A stretch of DNA of 64,000 nucleotides from Helicobacteraceae bacterium (GTDB lineage Bacteria; Campylobacterota; Campylobacteria; Campylobacterales; Sulfurimonadaceae). Made by a program: the position numbers and the translations under genes. The stretch lies in contig JAMOSG010000034.1 of NCBI GenBank assembly GCA_027063225.1, positions 1-64,000 of the forward strand, given 5' to 3'. Every line of letters begins with the position of its first letter. Position 1 is the first letter of the stretch. Under the pieces are notes generated by a model. It saw only the letters and a list, made by a program, of their open reading frames with translations, did no database searches and was not told the origin of the DNA. Shown one piece after another: positions 31,765-41,920 of this stretch.

Positions 31765-31790
31765 ATTTTAGCAGCCAAAGCTGCTAAAAT
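31765..31790 (-). terminator. Terminator between the two flagellin genes
   Basis: Perfect 11-bp stem ATTTTAGCAGC-CAAA-GCTGCTAAAAT, 3' of the upstream flagellin. Confidence 0.75.
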
Positions 31791-31806
31791 ATGAAGAAAG
31801 TCAAAA

Positions 31807-32649
31807 CTACTGAAGTAGTCTTAATACATTTTGTTGAACAGCATTAGCCTGACTCATAGCATAAGAACCAGATTGTGCTAAAATATTTCTTTTAGAAAAG
31901 TTCGCACTTTCTGCTGCAAAATCAACATCACGAATTTGTGATTCTGCTGCTGTTACATTTACTTGAGTAACTGAGATATTTCTTACAGTTGATTCAAGTT
32001 TATTTTGAACAGCACCAATACGAGCACGATGCTCATCAAGGTTTTTAATAGCATTATCCATTCTTTCAATAGTTGCTTCTGCATTTGTACGAGTATCAAC
32101 TTTATTTGAACCAATAGATGCACCAGTAATAGCAGAAACAGAGTTTGTTGCTAAATCAGCTGTATGTGTTTCATCTTTAAAAGCACCAATATGGAAAGTA
32201 AATTTACCTTTACCATCTCCACCCTCTTTACCACTTAAGATAGCAACACCATTAAATCTTGTTGTATCATTAATATCTTGAGCTTCTTCTAAAAGAGCAG
32301 TTACCTCTTTTTGAATATGCTCACGTGAAGTTGTATCTTGTGTATCATTGGCTGCTTGAACAGCAAGTACACGAACACGTTGAAGGATATTTCCATATTC
32401 TTCTAAAGCCCCATCAGCAGTTTGAAGTAAACCTATACCATCATTTGCGTTACGAATAGATTGACCCAAACCTTCAGATTGAGCATGCAATTTATCTGCA
32501 ATAGCAAGACCTGAAGCATCATCTGCTGCACGATTAATTCTTAACCCTGAACTTAGTGAATTCAAACTTTTATCAAGTTGAATATTGTTCATTGTTGCAT
32601 TTCTGTGAGCATTCATTGCACCCACATTTGTGTTAATTCTAAATCCCAT
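31807..32649 (-). CDS. Flagellin (copy with sigma28-type promoter)
   Basis: Highly similar to the neighbouring flagellin; MGFRINTNVGAMNAHRNATMNNIQLDKSL... Confidence 0.95.
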   Translation of the reverse strand: MGFRINTNVGAMNAHRNATMNNIQLDKSLNSLSSGLRINRAADDASGLAIADKLHAQSEGLGQSIRNANDGIGLLQTADGALEEYGNILQRVRVLAVQAANDTQDTTSREHIQKEVTALLEEAQDINDTTRFNGVAILSGKEGGDGKGKFTFHIGAFKDETHTADLATNSVSAITGASIGSNKVDTRTNAEATIERMDNAIKNLDEHRARIGAVQNKLESTVRNISVTQVNVTAAESQIRDVDFAAESANFSKRNILAQSGSYAMSQANAVQQNVLRLLQ

Positions 32650-32726
32650 AATAAATCCTTTATTGGGTCAGAGTAAAAACTCTGAACATTATTTTTATCT
32701 TTTGGCTTCCCTGCCAGATAAAAATA

Positions 32727-32753
32727 AAATCGGAACTAAAAAAAATAACTTTA
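32727..32753 (-). promoter_or_regulatory. Sigma28 (FliA) promoter of the upstream flagellin
   Basis: Minus strand TAAAGTTA-N11-TCCGATTT, close to TAAAGTTT-N11-GCCGATAA. Confidence 0.65.
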
Positions 32754-32813
32754 ATATTTTTAGTAATTTTTTTTAGCTACACTTTCAAAACAAATAACTT
32801 TAATAGTAGTAGG

Positions 32814-35045
32814 ATGGGAAGTTTGGATTTAATAATAGTAGAATCACCTGCAAAAGCAAGAACAATTAAAAATTTTTTAGGAAAAGGGTATGAGGTTATC
32901 GCCTCTAAAGGGCATATCCGCGATTTACCAAAATCACGTTTTGGAATTACAGTCGATGAAGAGACTCATACACTAGAGCCAAAATACTCTGTTGCAAAAG
33001 AAAATGCTGCTACACTCAAAGAGATAAAAGAAAAAGCAAAAAAAGCTGATACTATATATATCGCAACCGATGAGGATCGCGAGGGTGAAGCTATTGGATG
33101 GCATATTGCTCATGCACTTAAAAAAGATCCACAAGAACTTCCACGTATTGTATTTCATGAGATTACAAAAAGTGCCATTCAAAATGCACTAAAAAATGCA
33201 CGTAAAATAGATATGGATATGGTAAATGCCCAACAAACAAGACGTTTACTTGATAGAATTGTGGGGTATAAACTCTCTCCACTTTTAAGCTCAAAAATTC
33301 AAAAAGGGCTAAGTGGTGGACGTGTTCAAAGCTCTGCACTAAAACTTATTGTAGATAGAGAGCGTGAAATAAAAGCTTTCAAACCAGTTGAGTATTGGTC
33401 TATTGATACAATATTTAAAAAAGATATTGATGCAACCTTGGTAACACATAAGGGTCAAAAGATACAAAAGCTTACAATTGAGAATAAAACAAGTGCAGAT
33501 GCGATTGTCTCAAGTGTAAAAGCAGATAGTTTTACTATTGGTAAAATTGAAACAAAACAACGCAAAGTTTCTCCACAACCTCCATTTATGACTTCAACAT
33601 TGCAACAAACTGCATCAAGCAAATTAGGCTTTAGCCCTAAAAAAACAATGATGATTGCACAAACACTTTATGAGGGGGTGCAAACTCCAAATGGTACAAG
33701 TGGGGTTATTACTTATATGAGAACAGATTCCCTTAACCTCGCAAAAGAAGCGGTAATGGCTGCACGTGATTTAATTGGTTCACGCTATGGTGAAAAATAT
33801 CTTCCAAAATCGTTTAGAGTATATACAAAAAAAGCAAAAGGGGCTCAAGAAGCGCATGAGGCTATTCGCCCTACAATGTTAGATTTTACACCAGAACTTG
33901 CAAAGAGTTTTTTAAAAACAGATGAGTTAAAACTCTATAAGCTTATTTATGAGCGTTTTGTTGCAACGCAAATGGAAGATGCACGCTTTGAGCAACAAAG
34001 TATCACTTTTAGTGGAAGTGAGAGTGAGTTTCGTGCAACTGGTAGAAAGTTAGTATTTGATGGTTTTTATGCAGTACTTGGAAATGAAGATAAAGATAAA
34101 CTTCTACCAACTCTTCATGAGGGTGATAGTACAGAGATCCAAAGTGTTAAAGCATCACAACATTTTACTGAGCCACCATCACGCTATAGTGAAGCAAGTT
34201 TAATTAAAAAGATGGAAGCTGAAGGGGTTGGAAGACCATCTACGTATGCTCCAACAATTGCAACACTTACAAATAGAGATTATTTAAAAATTGAGAAAAA
34301 ACAGCTTGTACCAACAGATATAGCTTTTACTGTAACTGAAATTTTAGAAAAACATTTTGCAAATATTGTAGATATTAACTTTACTGCAAATATGGAAGAG
34401 AAGCTTGATGAGGTGAGTGAAGGAAAGGTTGATTGGCAAAAACTTTTAAGTGATTTTTACTTCCCATTTATGAAGCAAATTGAAGAGGGTAAAGCAAATA
34501 TCACCTCTTTAAAAGTTGCAAAACCACTTGGTAGAAATTGTCCAAAATGTGGTTCTGAGCTTTTACTGCGTTCAGGTAGATTTGGAGAATTTATTGCATG
34601 TAGTGGTTTTCCAAAATGTAAATATACTGAGCAGGTTGAGGGGGAAGATGGTGTTGTAAAAGAGGAAGAGATCTCAGACCAAAAATGTGAAAAATGTGGC
34701 AAAGATATGATTGTGAAAAATGGTCGCAATGGAAAATTTTTGGCATGTAGTGGGTATCCTGAGTGTAAAAATACAAAGTCAATCGCTCATGAGAGTAAAA
34801 CTTCTGAAATCCCTTGTCCTGAGTGTGATGGAAAACTTGTGTGGAAACAATCTCGTCGTGGTGCATTTTGGGGGTGTGAGAACTACCCTAAATGTAAATT
34901 TATTAGTAAATTTGAGCCAACAACTCTTAAGTGTAAAGAGGAGGGTTGTGATGGTGTTCTTGCACAAAGAACATACCGCAATAAAGAGGTGTATGAGTGT
35001 ATAAAATGTAAAAAACGCACCCCAGTAGATGAGTATAAAGCATGA
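32814..35045 (+). CDS. topA: DNA topoisomerase I
   Basis: LIIVESPAKARTIKNFLG, TYMRTDSLNL, C-terminal four-Cys zinc fingers. Confidence 0.96.
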   Translation: MGSLDLIIVESPAKARTIKNFLGKGYEVIASKGHIRDLPKSRFGITVDEETHTLEPKYSVAKENAATLKEIKEKAKKADTIYIATDEDREGEAIGWHIAHALKKDPQELPRIVFHEITKSAIQNALKNARKIDMDMVNAQQTRRLLDRIVGYKLSPLLSSKIQKGLSGGRVQSSALKLIVDREREIKAFKPVEYWSIDTIFKKDIDATLVTHKGQKIQKLTIENKTSADAIVSSVKADSFTIGKIETKQRKVSPQPPFMTSTLQQTASSKLGFSPKKTMMIAQTLYEGVQTPNGTSGVITYMRTDSLNLAKEAVMAARDLIGSRYGEKYLPKSFRVYTKKAKGAQEAHEAIRPTMLDFTPELAKSFLKTDELKLYKLIYERFVATQMEDARFEQQSITFSGSESEFRATGRKLVFDGFYAVLGNEDKDKLLPTLHEGDSTEIQSVKASQHFTEPPSRYSEASLIKKMEAEGVGRPSTYAPTIATLTNRDYLKIEKKQLVPTDIAFTVTEILEKHFANIVDINFTANMEEKLDEVSEGKVDWQKLLSDFYFPFMKQIEEGKANITSLKVAKPLGRNCPKCGSELLLRSGRFGEFIACSGFPKCKYTEQVEGEDGVVKEEEISDQKCEKCGKDMIVKNGRNGKFLACSGYPECKNTKSIAHESKTSEIPCPECDGKLVWKQSRRGAFWGCENYPKCKFISKFEPTTLKCKEEGCDGVLAQRTYRNKEVYECIKCKKRTPVDEYKA

Positions 35046-35554
35046 AAATAGGGATAATCTCCGACACACATAGAAAGCTTAATAAAGCAAGAAAGGCACT
35101 TGATTTACTTTTAGATAAGGGTGTAGAGTTTATCATCCACGCAGGGGATATTGTTGAGGTTGAAATGCTTGATATGCTTGAGGCTTCAGGGGTAAGATAT
35201 GTTGCGGTGTATGGTAATAATGATAACCACCTCATAGAGCACCATTCACGCTATAATCTTGTAAAAGAGCCGCACTATTTTAAACTTGCAGGACTAAAAT
35301 GGAAGCTTATGCATTTGCCATACTATATGGGTGCAGATAGTGATGTGGTTATTTTTGGACATACCCATGTGTTTAAAGTGGAGATGATAAATAATACACT
35401 CTTTTTAAATCCAGGGGAAGTGTGTGCTAGAAAAAAACCACTCTCAGAGTGTGCAATGGTTGAGGTTTTTGAAGATAAATTTGAAGTGACATATTTTTCA
35501 CGTATGCAAAAATCACACTATTTTAAAGAGGAGCATTTTAGTTATGCAAGATAA
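35042..35554 (+). CDS. YfcE/MJ0936-family metallophosphoesterase
   Basis: MKIGIISDTHRKLNKARKAL, HAGDIVE, YGNND, FGHTHVFK. Confidence 0.9.
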   Translation: MKIGIISDTHRKLNKARKALDLLLDKGVEFIIHAGDIVEVEMLDMLEASGVRYVAVYGNNDNHLIEHHSRYNLVKEPHYFKLAGLKWKLMHLPYYMGADSDVVIFGHTHVFKVEMINNTLFLNPGEVCARKKPLSECAMVEVFEDKFEVTYFSRMQKSHYFKEEHFSYAR

Positions 35555-36392
35555 AAAGATATTTTTATGTTCCATTTGTAATATCAATAGTGGTACGTGT
35601 AATGAAGATTGTAAATTTTGCTCCCAAAGTGTACGTTATAAAGCAGATATAGAGCGTTATAAACAAAAACCATTAGAGCAAATTAAACAAGAAGCATTAG
35701 CTGCACAAGAAAATGGTGCACTTGGATTTTGCTTAGTAACTTCAAATAAAGGGCTTGATGATAAAACATTAAACTTTGTTTGTGAAGTTGCCAAAGAGGT
35801 AAAAAAAACAGCTCCAAAACTTCGCTTAATTGGGTGTAATGGAACAGCCTCTTTAGAGCAACTCTTAACTCTTAAAGAAGCAGGAATTGATGCGTATAAC
35901 CATAACTTAGAAACTTCAAAAGAGTTTTATAGCAATATTTGTACAACCCACTCATGGCAAGAGCGTTATGAAACATGCCAAAATGTAAATAAAGCGGGGC
36001 TTGTGCTTATTAGTGGTGGTATTTTTGGGCTTGGTGAAACACAAGAAGATAGAATCTCAATGCTTGAGTCTTTAGCTTCACTTCATCCTGCATCTGTGCC
36101 AATTAACTTTTACCACCATAATGAAGCACTCCATTTAAAACCTAATCCGCTAACAACAGATGAAGCATTAGAGCTTATTGCACTGACACGCAAAATGATT
36201 CCAAATGCAGATAGAATTATGGTTGCAGGTGGAAGAGAATTGATGTTTGGTGAGCATCAAAGTGAGATTTTTAAATATGGTGCAAACTCTATTGTTATTG
36301 GAAACTACCTCACAACAAAAGGGAGAGAATCCCATAAAGATTTAGCAATGCTTCAAAACCTAGGTCTTGAAGTAGCAACATCTGTAAAATAG
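35544..36392 (+). CDS. bioB: Biotin synthase
   Basis: CNEDCKFCSQS radical-SAM motif, YNHNLETSKEFY. Confidence 0.92.
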   Translation: MQDKKIFLCSICNINSGTCNEDCKFCSQSVRYKADIERYKQKPLEQIKQEALAAQENGALGFCLVTSNKGLDDKTLNFVCEVAKEVKKTAPKLRLIGCNGTASLEQLLTLKEAGIDAYNHNLETSKEFYSNICTTHSWQERYETCQNVNKAGLVLISGGIFGLGETQEDRISMLESLASLHPASVPINFYHHNEALHLKPNPLTTDEALELIALTRKMIPNADRIMVAGGRELMFGEHQSEIFKYGANSIVIGNYLTTKGRESHKDLAMLQNLGLEVATSVK

Positions 36393-36398
36393 GTATAA

Positions 36399-37544
36399 AT
36401 GATGAGTGATAATGTTGTTTTAATAGGCTCTGTTTCACTCATTATTATATTTTCACCTTTTTTTGCAAAAATTCTTAAACTCCCAACAACTCCTATTGAG
36501 ATTGTACTTGGCTCTATTTTTACCTACTTTGGTTTACTGCACGATGAACACCTTTTTGAAATAGTTGCTGAACTTGGTTTTTTATACCTTATGTTTATAG
36601 CTGGAACGGAGATTAATCTTAAAACATTTGTTAAAATCTCTTTGAGTACTGCTAAACGTATTGGTGGGTATTTGCTTATCTTGTATGGACTATCGCTTCT
36701 TTTTGCTTTTTATTTTCATTTGAGTAATATTTTTATTGTACTTTTACCACTTATCTCTGTTGGGCTTATTGCTACCCTTTCAAAAGAGTATGGAACCCCT
36801 AAGTGGCTTGATATTGCTATGAAAGCAGGTGCTATTGGGGAGGTTGTAAGTATTGTTATTTTAACATTAACATCTTCTGCACTAGAGGAGGGTTTTGGTA
36901 TTAAGTTTATAGAAACAGTTGGATACTTAACACTCTTTTTAGTTGTTATGTTTGTACTTTTTCGTGCTGTTGAGATTTTGTTTTGGTGGTATCCAAAAGT
37001 TGCAACAACCCTTATGCCACACGATGATAAACTAGAGCAAGATGTACGCCTTTCAATGGGGATTTTCTTTTTACTTGTTGGAGTGATGCTTTATTTACAT
37101 CTTGAACTTGCTTTTGGTGCATTTTTAGCTGGTATATTTTTACCAACATTTTTTGAACATAAACATGAACTGCATAAAAAACTTGCCTCGTTTGGTTTTG
37201 GTTTTTTAATCCCTATCTTTTTTATCCATATTGGAAGTTCATTTTATTTAGAAGCACTTGTAATGGATGGTTTAATTTTAAAAGCATCTCTTATTGCGTT
37301 AATGATGGTAGTTATGCGTTTAATTGCTTCAAGTGTTTTTATAGATAAATTAGGCTTAAAAGATGCAATGCTTGTTGGACTCTCCCACTCTATGCCACTT
37401 ACACTTTTAATTGCAATGGCAACACTAGCATTTCAAGCTAAATCTATCGATTTACTCCATTACTACGCATTTATTTTAGCAGCACTTTTTCAGGTGATTA
37501 GTATTATGGTTGTTATCAAACTTTTAAATAGAGATAGTTTTTAA
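36399..37544 (+). CDS. Cation:proton antiporter (CPA2/Kef-like)
   Basis: Multi-TM, PTTPIEIVLGSIFTYFGLLH, ELGFLYLMFIAGTEINL. Confidence 0.88.
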   Translation: MMSDNVVLIGSVSLIIIFSPFFAKILKLPTTPIEIVLGSIFTYFGLLHDEHLFEIVAELGFLYLMFIAGTEINLKTFVKISLSTAKRIGGYLLILYGLSLLFAFYFHLSNIFIVLLPLISVGLIATLSKEYGTPKWLDIAMKAGAIGEVVSIVILTLTSSALEEGFGIKFIETVGYLTLFLVVMFVLFRAVEILFWWYPKVATTLMPHDDKLEQDVRLSMGIFFLLVGVMLYLHLELAFGAFLAGIFLPTFFEHKHELHKKLASFGFGFLIPIFFIHIGSSFYLEALVMDGLILKASLIALMMVVMRLIASSVFIDKLGLKDAMLVGLSHSMPLTLLIAMATLAFQAKSIDLLHYYAFILAALFQVISIMVVIKLLNRDSF

Positions 37545-38539
37545 ACCATCTCTACTCTACGCTCACCCTCTTTAATTTCACCAATAAGATAAGAACCCTC
37601 AGCAGTTACTAAAACTTTTTCAACATTTGCTTCATCTACTACTAAAATCATTCCAACACCCATATTGAATGCTCTAAACATCTCATCTCTATCAACATGT
37701 TGTGCAATAAGCTCAAAAATTGGTAAAACTCTAATAGCGTCTTTATTTACTTCTGCCATTAAGTTTTCAGGAAGTACACGTGGAAGGTTCTCAACAATAC
37801 CACCACCTGTAATATGTGCCATTGCTACAATCTCATCTTTTAAAGCTTTAAAAGTTTTTACATAGATATTTGTAGGAGTTAAAAGAGTTTCAATTAAAGG
37901 TTTACCTTCAAACTCATCTTCAAATTTCATTCCCATTTTTTCTAAAAGCACTTTACGTGCAAGTGAAAAACCATTAGAGTGAAGCCCAGAAGATGGAAGT
38001 GCAATAAGTTTATGCCCAGCTTTTACTAAACTAACTCTATCCATCTCGCTTTTTTCTGCAACACCAACTGCAAAACCAGCTAAATCGTAATCATCTTCAC
38101 TATACATACCTGGCATCTCAGCAGTTTCTCCACCAATAAGTGCACACTCACTTTGGCGACAACCCTCTGCAATTCCAGCTACTACATTTGTAGCAATTTC
38201 AACATCTAATTTCCCTGTTGCATAATAATCTAAGAAAAATGATGGTGTAGCAAAGTTACAAATTAAATCATTTACACACATAGCAACTAAGTCAATTCCA
38301 ACAGTATTGTGAATTCCACTATCGATTGCTAATTTTAACTTTGTACCAACACCATCTGTTGCAGCAAGCATTACAGGCTCATTAAAACCCTTTGGTAACT
38401 CAAATGCACCTGCAAAAGAACCAATCCCACCAAGCACACCTGGAACTTTTGTAGATTTTACAAGAGGTTTAATGTTTTCAACAAAACTATTTCCAGCGTC
38501 AATATCAACACCAGCATCTTTGTAGCTAATTTGGCTCAT
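37541..38539 (-). CDS. purM: Phosphoribosylformylglycinamidine cyclo-ligase
   Basis: SYKDAGVDIDAGNSFVENIKPLVKST, GGETAEMPGMY, HITGGGIVENLPRVLP. Confidence 0.96.
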   Translation of the reverse strand: MSQISYKDAGVDIDAGNSFVENIKPLVKSTKVPGVLGGIGSFAGAFELPKGFNEPVMLAATDGVGTKLKLAIDSGIHNTVGIDLVAMCVNDLICNFATPSFFLDYYATGKLDVEIATNVVAGIAEGCRQSECALIGGETAEMPGMYSEDDYDLAGFAVGVAEKSEMDRVSLVKAGHKLIALPSSGLHSNGFSLARKVLLEKMGMKFEDEFEGKPLIETLLTPTNIYVKTFKALKDEIVAMAHITGGGIVENLPRVLPENLMAEVNKDAIRVLPIFELIAQHVDRDEMFRAFNMGVGMILVVDEANVEKVLVTAEGSYLIGEIKEGERRVEMV

Positions 38540-38591
38540 TTAGAACTCCATTTATAAAATGTTAAAATTATAACGAAGTGGAGTTTAATAG

Positions 38592-40433
38592 CTAATGAAA
38601 CTCAACGGGGTCTATATCTATCTCTGCTAATGGTGTTTTTGTAGCATAAAGTGCTTTTAAAATCTCTGTTGTTTTATTGGAGCGTAAAAGTATCTCAAAA
38701 CGAAACTTATTGGCAACTTTTGCAATAGCACAAGCACCCGCACCAACCACTTCTACTTCACTAAATTGTTGTAAATTTTGTTGCATCTGTTGCATCTGCT
38801 GCTTTGCTTTTTGCTCATTTTTATGGGAAAACAAAACTCTACATAACTTTTTATAGGGTGGATAAAGCCCTACTCTATACTCTTTTTCATCTTGTAAAAA
38901 CTTCTCATAATCATCTAAATACTCCTCAAAAAACTCCTCATTGAGTGTTTGCACAATCACCTTTGCATCTTTTTTTCTTCCACTTCTTCCTGCAACTTGC
39001 AACAACATAGAAAGAGCTTTTTCACGGGAGCGATAGTCATTAATATTTAAAATATTATCCATCCCAAGCACAACTGCTAAAGTAACATTTTCATAATCAT
39101 GCCCTTTACTAAGCATTTGTGTTCCAACTAAAATATCTATCTCTTTAGCATTAAAACGTTTAAGGAGTTTTTTGAGTTTTGCATTAGTTGAGATGCTATC
39201 TTTATCAAACTGCTCAATTGTTGCATCTTTTAAATTCTCTTGAAGCTCAATTAACGCTTGAGCAGTACCAATGCGTGAGCTTATTAGTGAAGGTGAGCCA
39301 CACTTTTGACACTGCTGAATAATAGGCTGTGTGTAATTACAATAGTGACATTTAAGCATATTTGATTTTTGGTGTACACTCATAGCAATAGAGCAGTATT
39401 TACACTCAACACTCGCTCCACAATCTTTACAAATAAGATATTTAAAATTTGCCCGTGTTGGTAAAAAAACAATCGATTGCTCTTTTTTTTGCACCGTTTC
39501 TTGCAATGTTTGAAGAATAAAAGGGCTTAATTCATCTAAACTTTTCTCATAAATAAAATCTCTTTGTGTTAAAGTATGTCCCCCACGTAAACGAAAATAT
39601 GGAAACTTCACATAACTGCTAAGCGATGGTGTAGCACTTCCTAAAACAACAGGAATATTATGAAGTTTTGCTAAATATATCGCTAAATCGCGTGCATGGT
39701 AGCGTGGTCTTGAAGCAGATTTGTAACTATCATCATGCTCCTCATCTACAACAATAAGCCCTAAATTTTGAAGTGGCAAAAAAAGAGCTGAACGTGGTCC
39801 TGCAACAATTTTAACTTGTGAATTGTAAATTTTTTCTTGTGCTATCTTTTTTTGTTTTGGGGTAAGTTTAGAGTGCCACATAACCACTTCATCTTTAAAA
39901 TAATACTCTAAACGTTTTTGCATTTGAGGGGTAAGTGCAATCTCTGGCATAAGAAAAATAACCTGTTTTCCCTCTTGCACAACCTCCTCAAAGTAACTCA
40001 TATAGATCTCTGTTTTTCCACTCCCTGTATCTCCAAAAAGTAAAGAGATGGGATGTTGTTTTAAAAACTCTAACGCCTCTTGTTGTTTAGTTGAGAGTGA
40101 AATTTTTTCTATGTTTTGTGGAATTGGAGAGTTTTGATGCTTTGATGAAAATGGCATAAGAAGTTTTGCAGCTTCCCCTAAAGAACAAACATAGTAAGTA
40201 CTAATAAACTCTATAAGTTTTTGTTGTTTAAGATCAAAATAAAAGGAGGTTTTCTCAAGAGGTTGTGTTTGAAATGAAGGCTCTTGCACCTCTTTTACAA
40301 TAAACCCAAAATGGGCTCTATTTCTTAGTGAAACTTTTACCTCTACACCAATTTCTACTACTTCATTACTATGGTATGTAAGAGGCTCTAGTGGGGAGCC
40401 AAAAATAGCTACAAGATAGTAAAAGTTTTGCAC
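38592..40433 (-). CDS. priA: Primosomal protein N' (PriA helicase)
   Basis: LLFGDTGSGKTEIYMSYF, VDEEHDDSYK, zinc-binding Cys motifs. Confidence 0.95.
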   Translation of the reverse strand: MQNFYYLVAIFGSPLEPLTYHSNEVVEIGVEVKVSLRNRAHFGFIVKEVQEPSFQTQPLEKTSFYFDLKQQKLIEFISTYYVCSLGEAAKLLMPFSSKHQNSPIPQNIEKISLSTKQQEALEFLKQHPISLLFGDTGSGKTEIYMSYFEEVVQEGKQVIFLMPEIALTPQMQKRLEYYFKDEVVMWHSKLTPKQKKIAQEKIYNSQVKIVAGPRSALFLPLQNLGLIVVDEEHDDSYKSASRPRYHARDLAIYLAKLHNIPVVLGSATPSLSSYVKFPYFRLRGGHTLTQRDFIYEKSLDELSPFILQTLQETVQKKEQSIVFLPTRANFKYLICKDCGASVECKYCSIAMSVHQKSNMLKCHYCNYTQPIIQQCQKCGSPSLISSRIGTAQALIELQENLKDATIEQFDKDSISTNAKLKKLLKRFNAKEIDILVGTQMLSKGHDYENVTLAVVLGMDNILNINDYRSREKALSMLLQVAGRSGRKKDAKVIVQTLNEEFFEEYLDDYEKFLQDEKEYRVGLYPPYKKLCRVLFSHKNEQKAKQQMQQMQQNLQQFSEVEVVGAGACAIAKVANKFRFEILLRSNKTTEILKALYATKTPLAEIDIDPVEFH

Positions 40434-40876
40434 TAATCTACTATTTTCTTACAAAGCTCACCCGTAGTAGAGTCATCTCTATCACACTCAAAATGACCAT
40501 TTGTTGAGTTATAATCAAACTCTATAGCTTTGTTATCTAAGTGAAATTTATATTTTTTATCTTCCACTTTTTCCCATTTACCTTCACTAGTTCCAGCAAC
40601 AATACCGTAAGTTAAGAGTGTGCGACCATTGCCATCACCAGTAAAAAGAAGCTCATCATTATCACTCAATTTTGGAATAAAACTATTCACTCCACGAATA
40701 AGTTGGGATTGACGCTCACTTAAAATTGAGGAACGAATAGAAGCAACATCACTTCTTGCTGTTGCAATATGAGCTTTTGTGCCTGTTGAGCCAAAACGTG
40801 GTACCGCAACGGCAGCTAAAATACCCAAAACAATAATAACAAATATAAGTTCAACCATAGTAAAAGCTTTTTTCAT
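40433..40876 (-). CDS. Type II/IV pseudopilin-like protein
   Basis: MKKAFTMVELIFVIIVLGILAAVAVPRFGSTG prepilin N-terminus. Confidence 0.85.
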   Translation of the reverse strand: MKKAFTMVELIFVIIVLGILAAVAVPRFGSTGTKAHIATARSDVASIRSSILSERQSQLIRGVNSFIPKLSDNDELLFTGDGNGRTLLTYGIVAGTSEGKWEKVEDKKYKFHLDNKAIEFDYNSTNGHFECDRDDSTTGELCKKIVD

Positions 40877-40939
40877 CTTAAAATCCTTTAATATAAGTGA
40901 ACTTTCTCCACGAAAATGTGGAGAAAAATAAAACAATTA

Positions 40940-41335
40940 TTATTTTGTAAATTGTAACTCTGCTGCGTGTGCTGAACTAGCCTCTACAGTAGCATTTACA
41001 TCATACTCAACATTATCAATTTTTATAGTAAAATTTTCATCACCAATTGCAGCTTTATGGATTTGTTCTACACTACCACATTTACCATCAATAGTAATTG
41101 CTGCTTTTAAGTTATCTTTACTATATGCGACAGAAGCATTCTCATCATCTTGTACCATTCTCATCCAAAGTGTAGGACTTACTGTAGTATTAAATGTACT
41201 ATAAAAAGTTTGACACTGTGCAACTTTTGCTTTACTTGATGTTCCCATCATCTTTGGCACCGCAACTGCTGCTAAAATACCCATAATTACAATTACAAAT
41301 ACCAACTCAATCATTGAAAAACCTGAACGTTTCAT
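40940..41335 (-). CDS. Type II/IV pseudopilin-like protein
   Basis: MKRSGFSMIELVFVIVIMGILAAVAVPKMMG prepilin N-terminus. Confidence 0.85.
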   Translation of the reverse strand: MKRSGFSMIELVFVIVIMGILAAVAVPKMMGTSSKAKVAQCQTFYSTFNTTVSPTLWMRMVQDDENASVAYSKDNLKAAITIDGKCGSVEQIHKAAIGDENFTIKIDNVEYDVNATVEASSAHAAELQFTK

Positions 41336-41430
41336 ACCCTACTCCTAATTCTATTGTTAAATCCTGCTATTTTCTAGCAAATTTAGGAAAAATGATATAT
41401 AATAACTAATTAGATGTTGCTTAATTGGTT

Positions 41431-41447
41431 TTGGAACTAAAATTGCT
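41431..41447 (+). promoter_or_regulatory. Sigma54 promoter upstream of flgB-flgC-fliE
   Basis: TTGGAACTAAAATTGCT = GGAA-N6-TTGCT. Confidence 0.8.
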
Positions 41448-41479
41448 AGTATTTTAAGTAACTAATGAGGAGTTTTAAA

Positions 41480-41911
41480 GTGGGTATATCTATATCAAAA
41501 TCTCATGAGTTAATGGCAAAAGCCTTAGATTTTCGCTCTATTAGACAAGATATGATTGCATCAAATATTGCAAATGCAGATACTCCTTTTTATAAACCTA
41601 GAGATGTTCGTTTTGAAGATGCGTTAGCAAAACAAAAAGAGGAAGTTTTTCATCAAGAGAGCAATAAACTCAAACTTGCAACAACAAATGGAGAACATCT
41701 TCAACCAAAAGAGGAACAAAACTCTTTAAGACCTACAACATTTTTTCGTGATGGGCATATGGCACGAAACGATGGTAACAGTGTAGATTTAGATGTAGAA
41801 ACAACAGAGATGAGTAAAAACTCTGTTATGTTTAATGCATTAGTACAAGCAATGAAAAAAGATAGTTTAATTTTTAAAAATGTAATCGATGCTTCATCGA
41901 AATTAAATTAG
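41480..41911 (+). CDS. flgB: Flagellar basal-body rod protein FlgB
   Basis: DMIASNIANADTPFYKPRDVRFEDAL. GTG at 41480 preferred because GAGGAG lies just upstream; the track uses ATG at 41465. Confidence 0.92.
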   Translation: MGISISKSHELMAKALDFRSIRQDMIASNIANADTPFYKPRDVRFEDALAKQKEEVFHQESNKLKLATTNGEHLQPKEEQNSLRPTTFFRDGHMARNDGNSVDLDVETTEMSKNSVMFNALVQAMKKDSLIFKNVIDASSKLN

Positions 41912-41920
41912 GATTAGTAA

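Noticed and set aside
34457-35235. Cluster of antisense ORFs at the topA 3' end
   Set aside because: They lie opposite the well-supported topA and metallophosphoesterase genes and resemble no family; composition artefact.
39482-39490. Poly-T tract in priA as phase-variable switch
   Set aside because: About eight Ts in an essential-type replication-restart gene in an AT-rich genome; no reason to expect switching.
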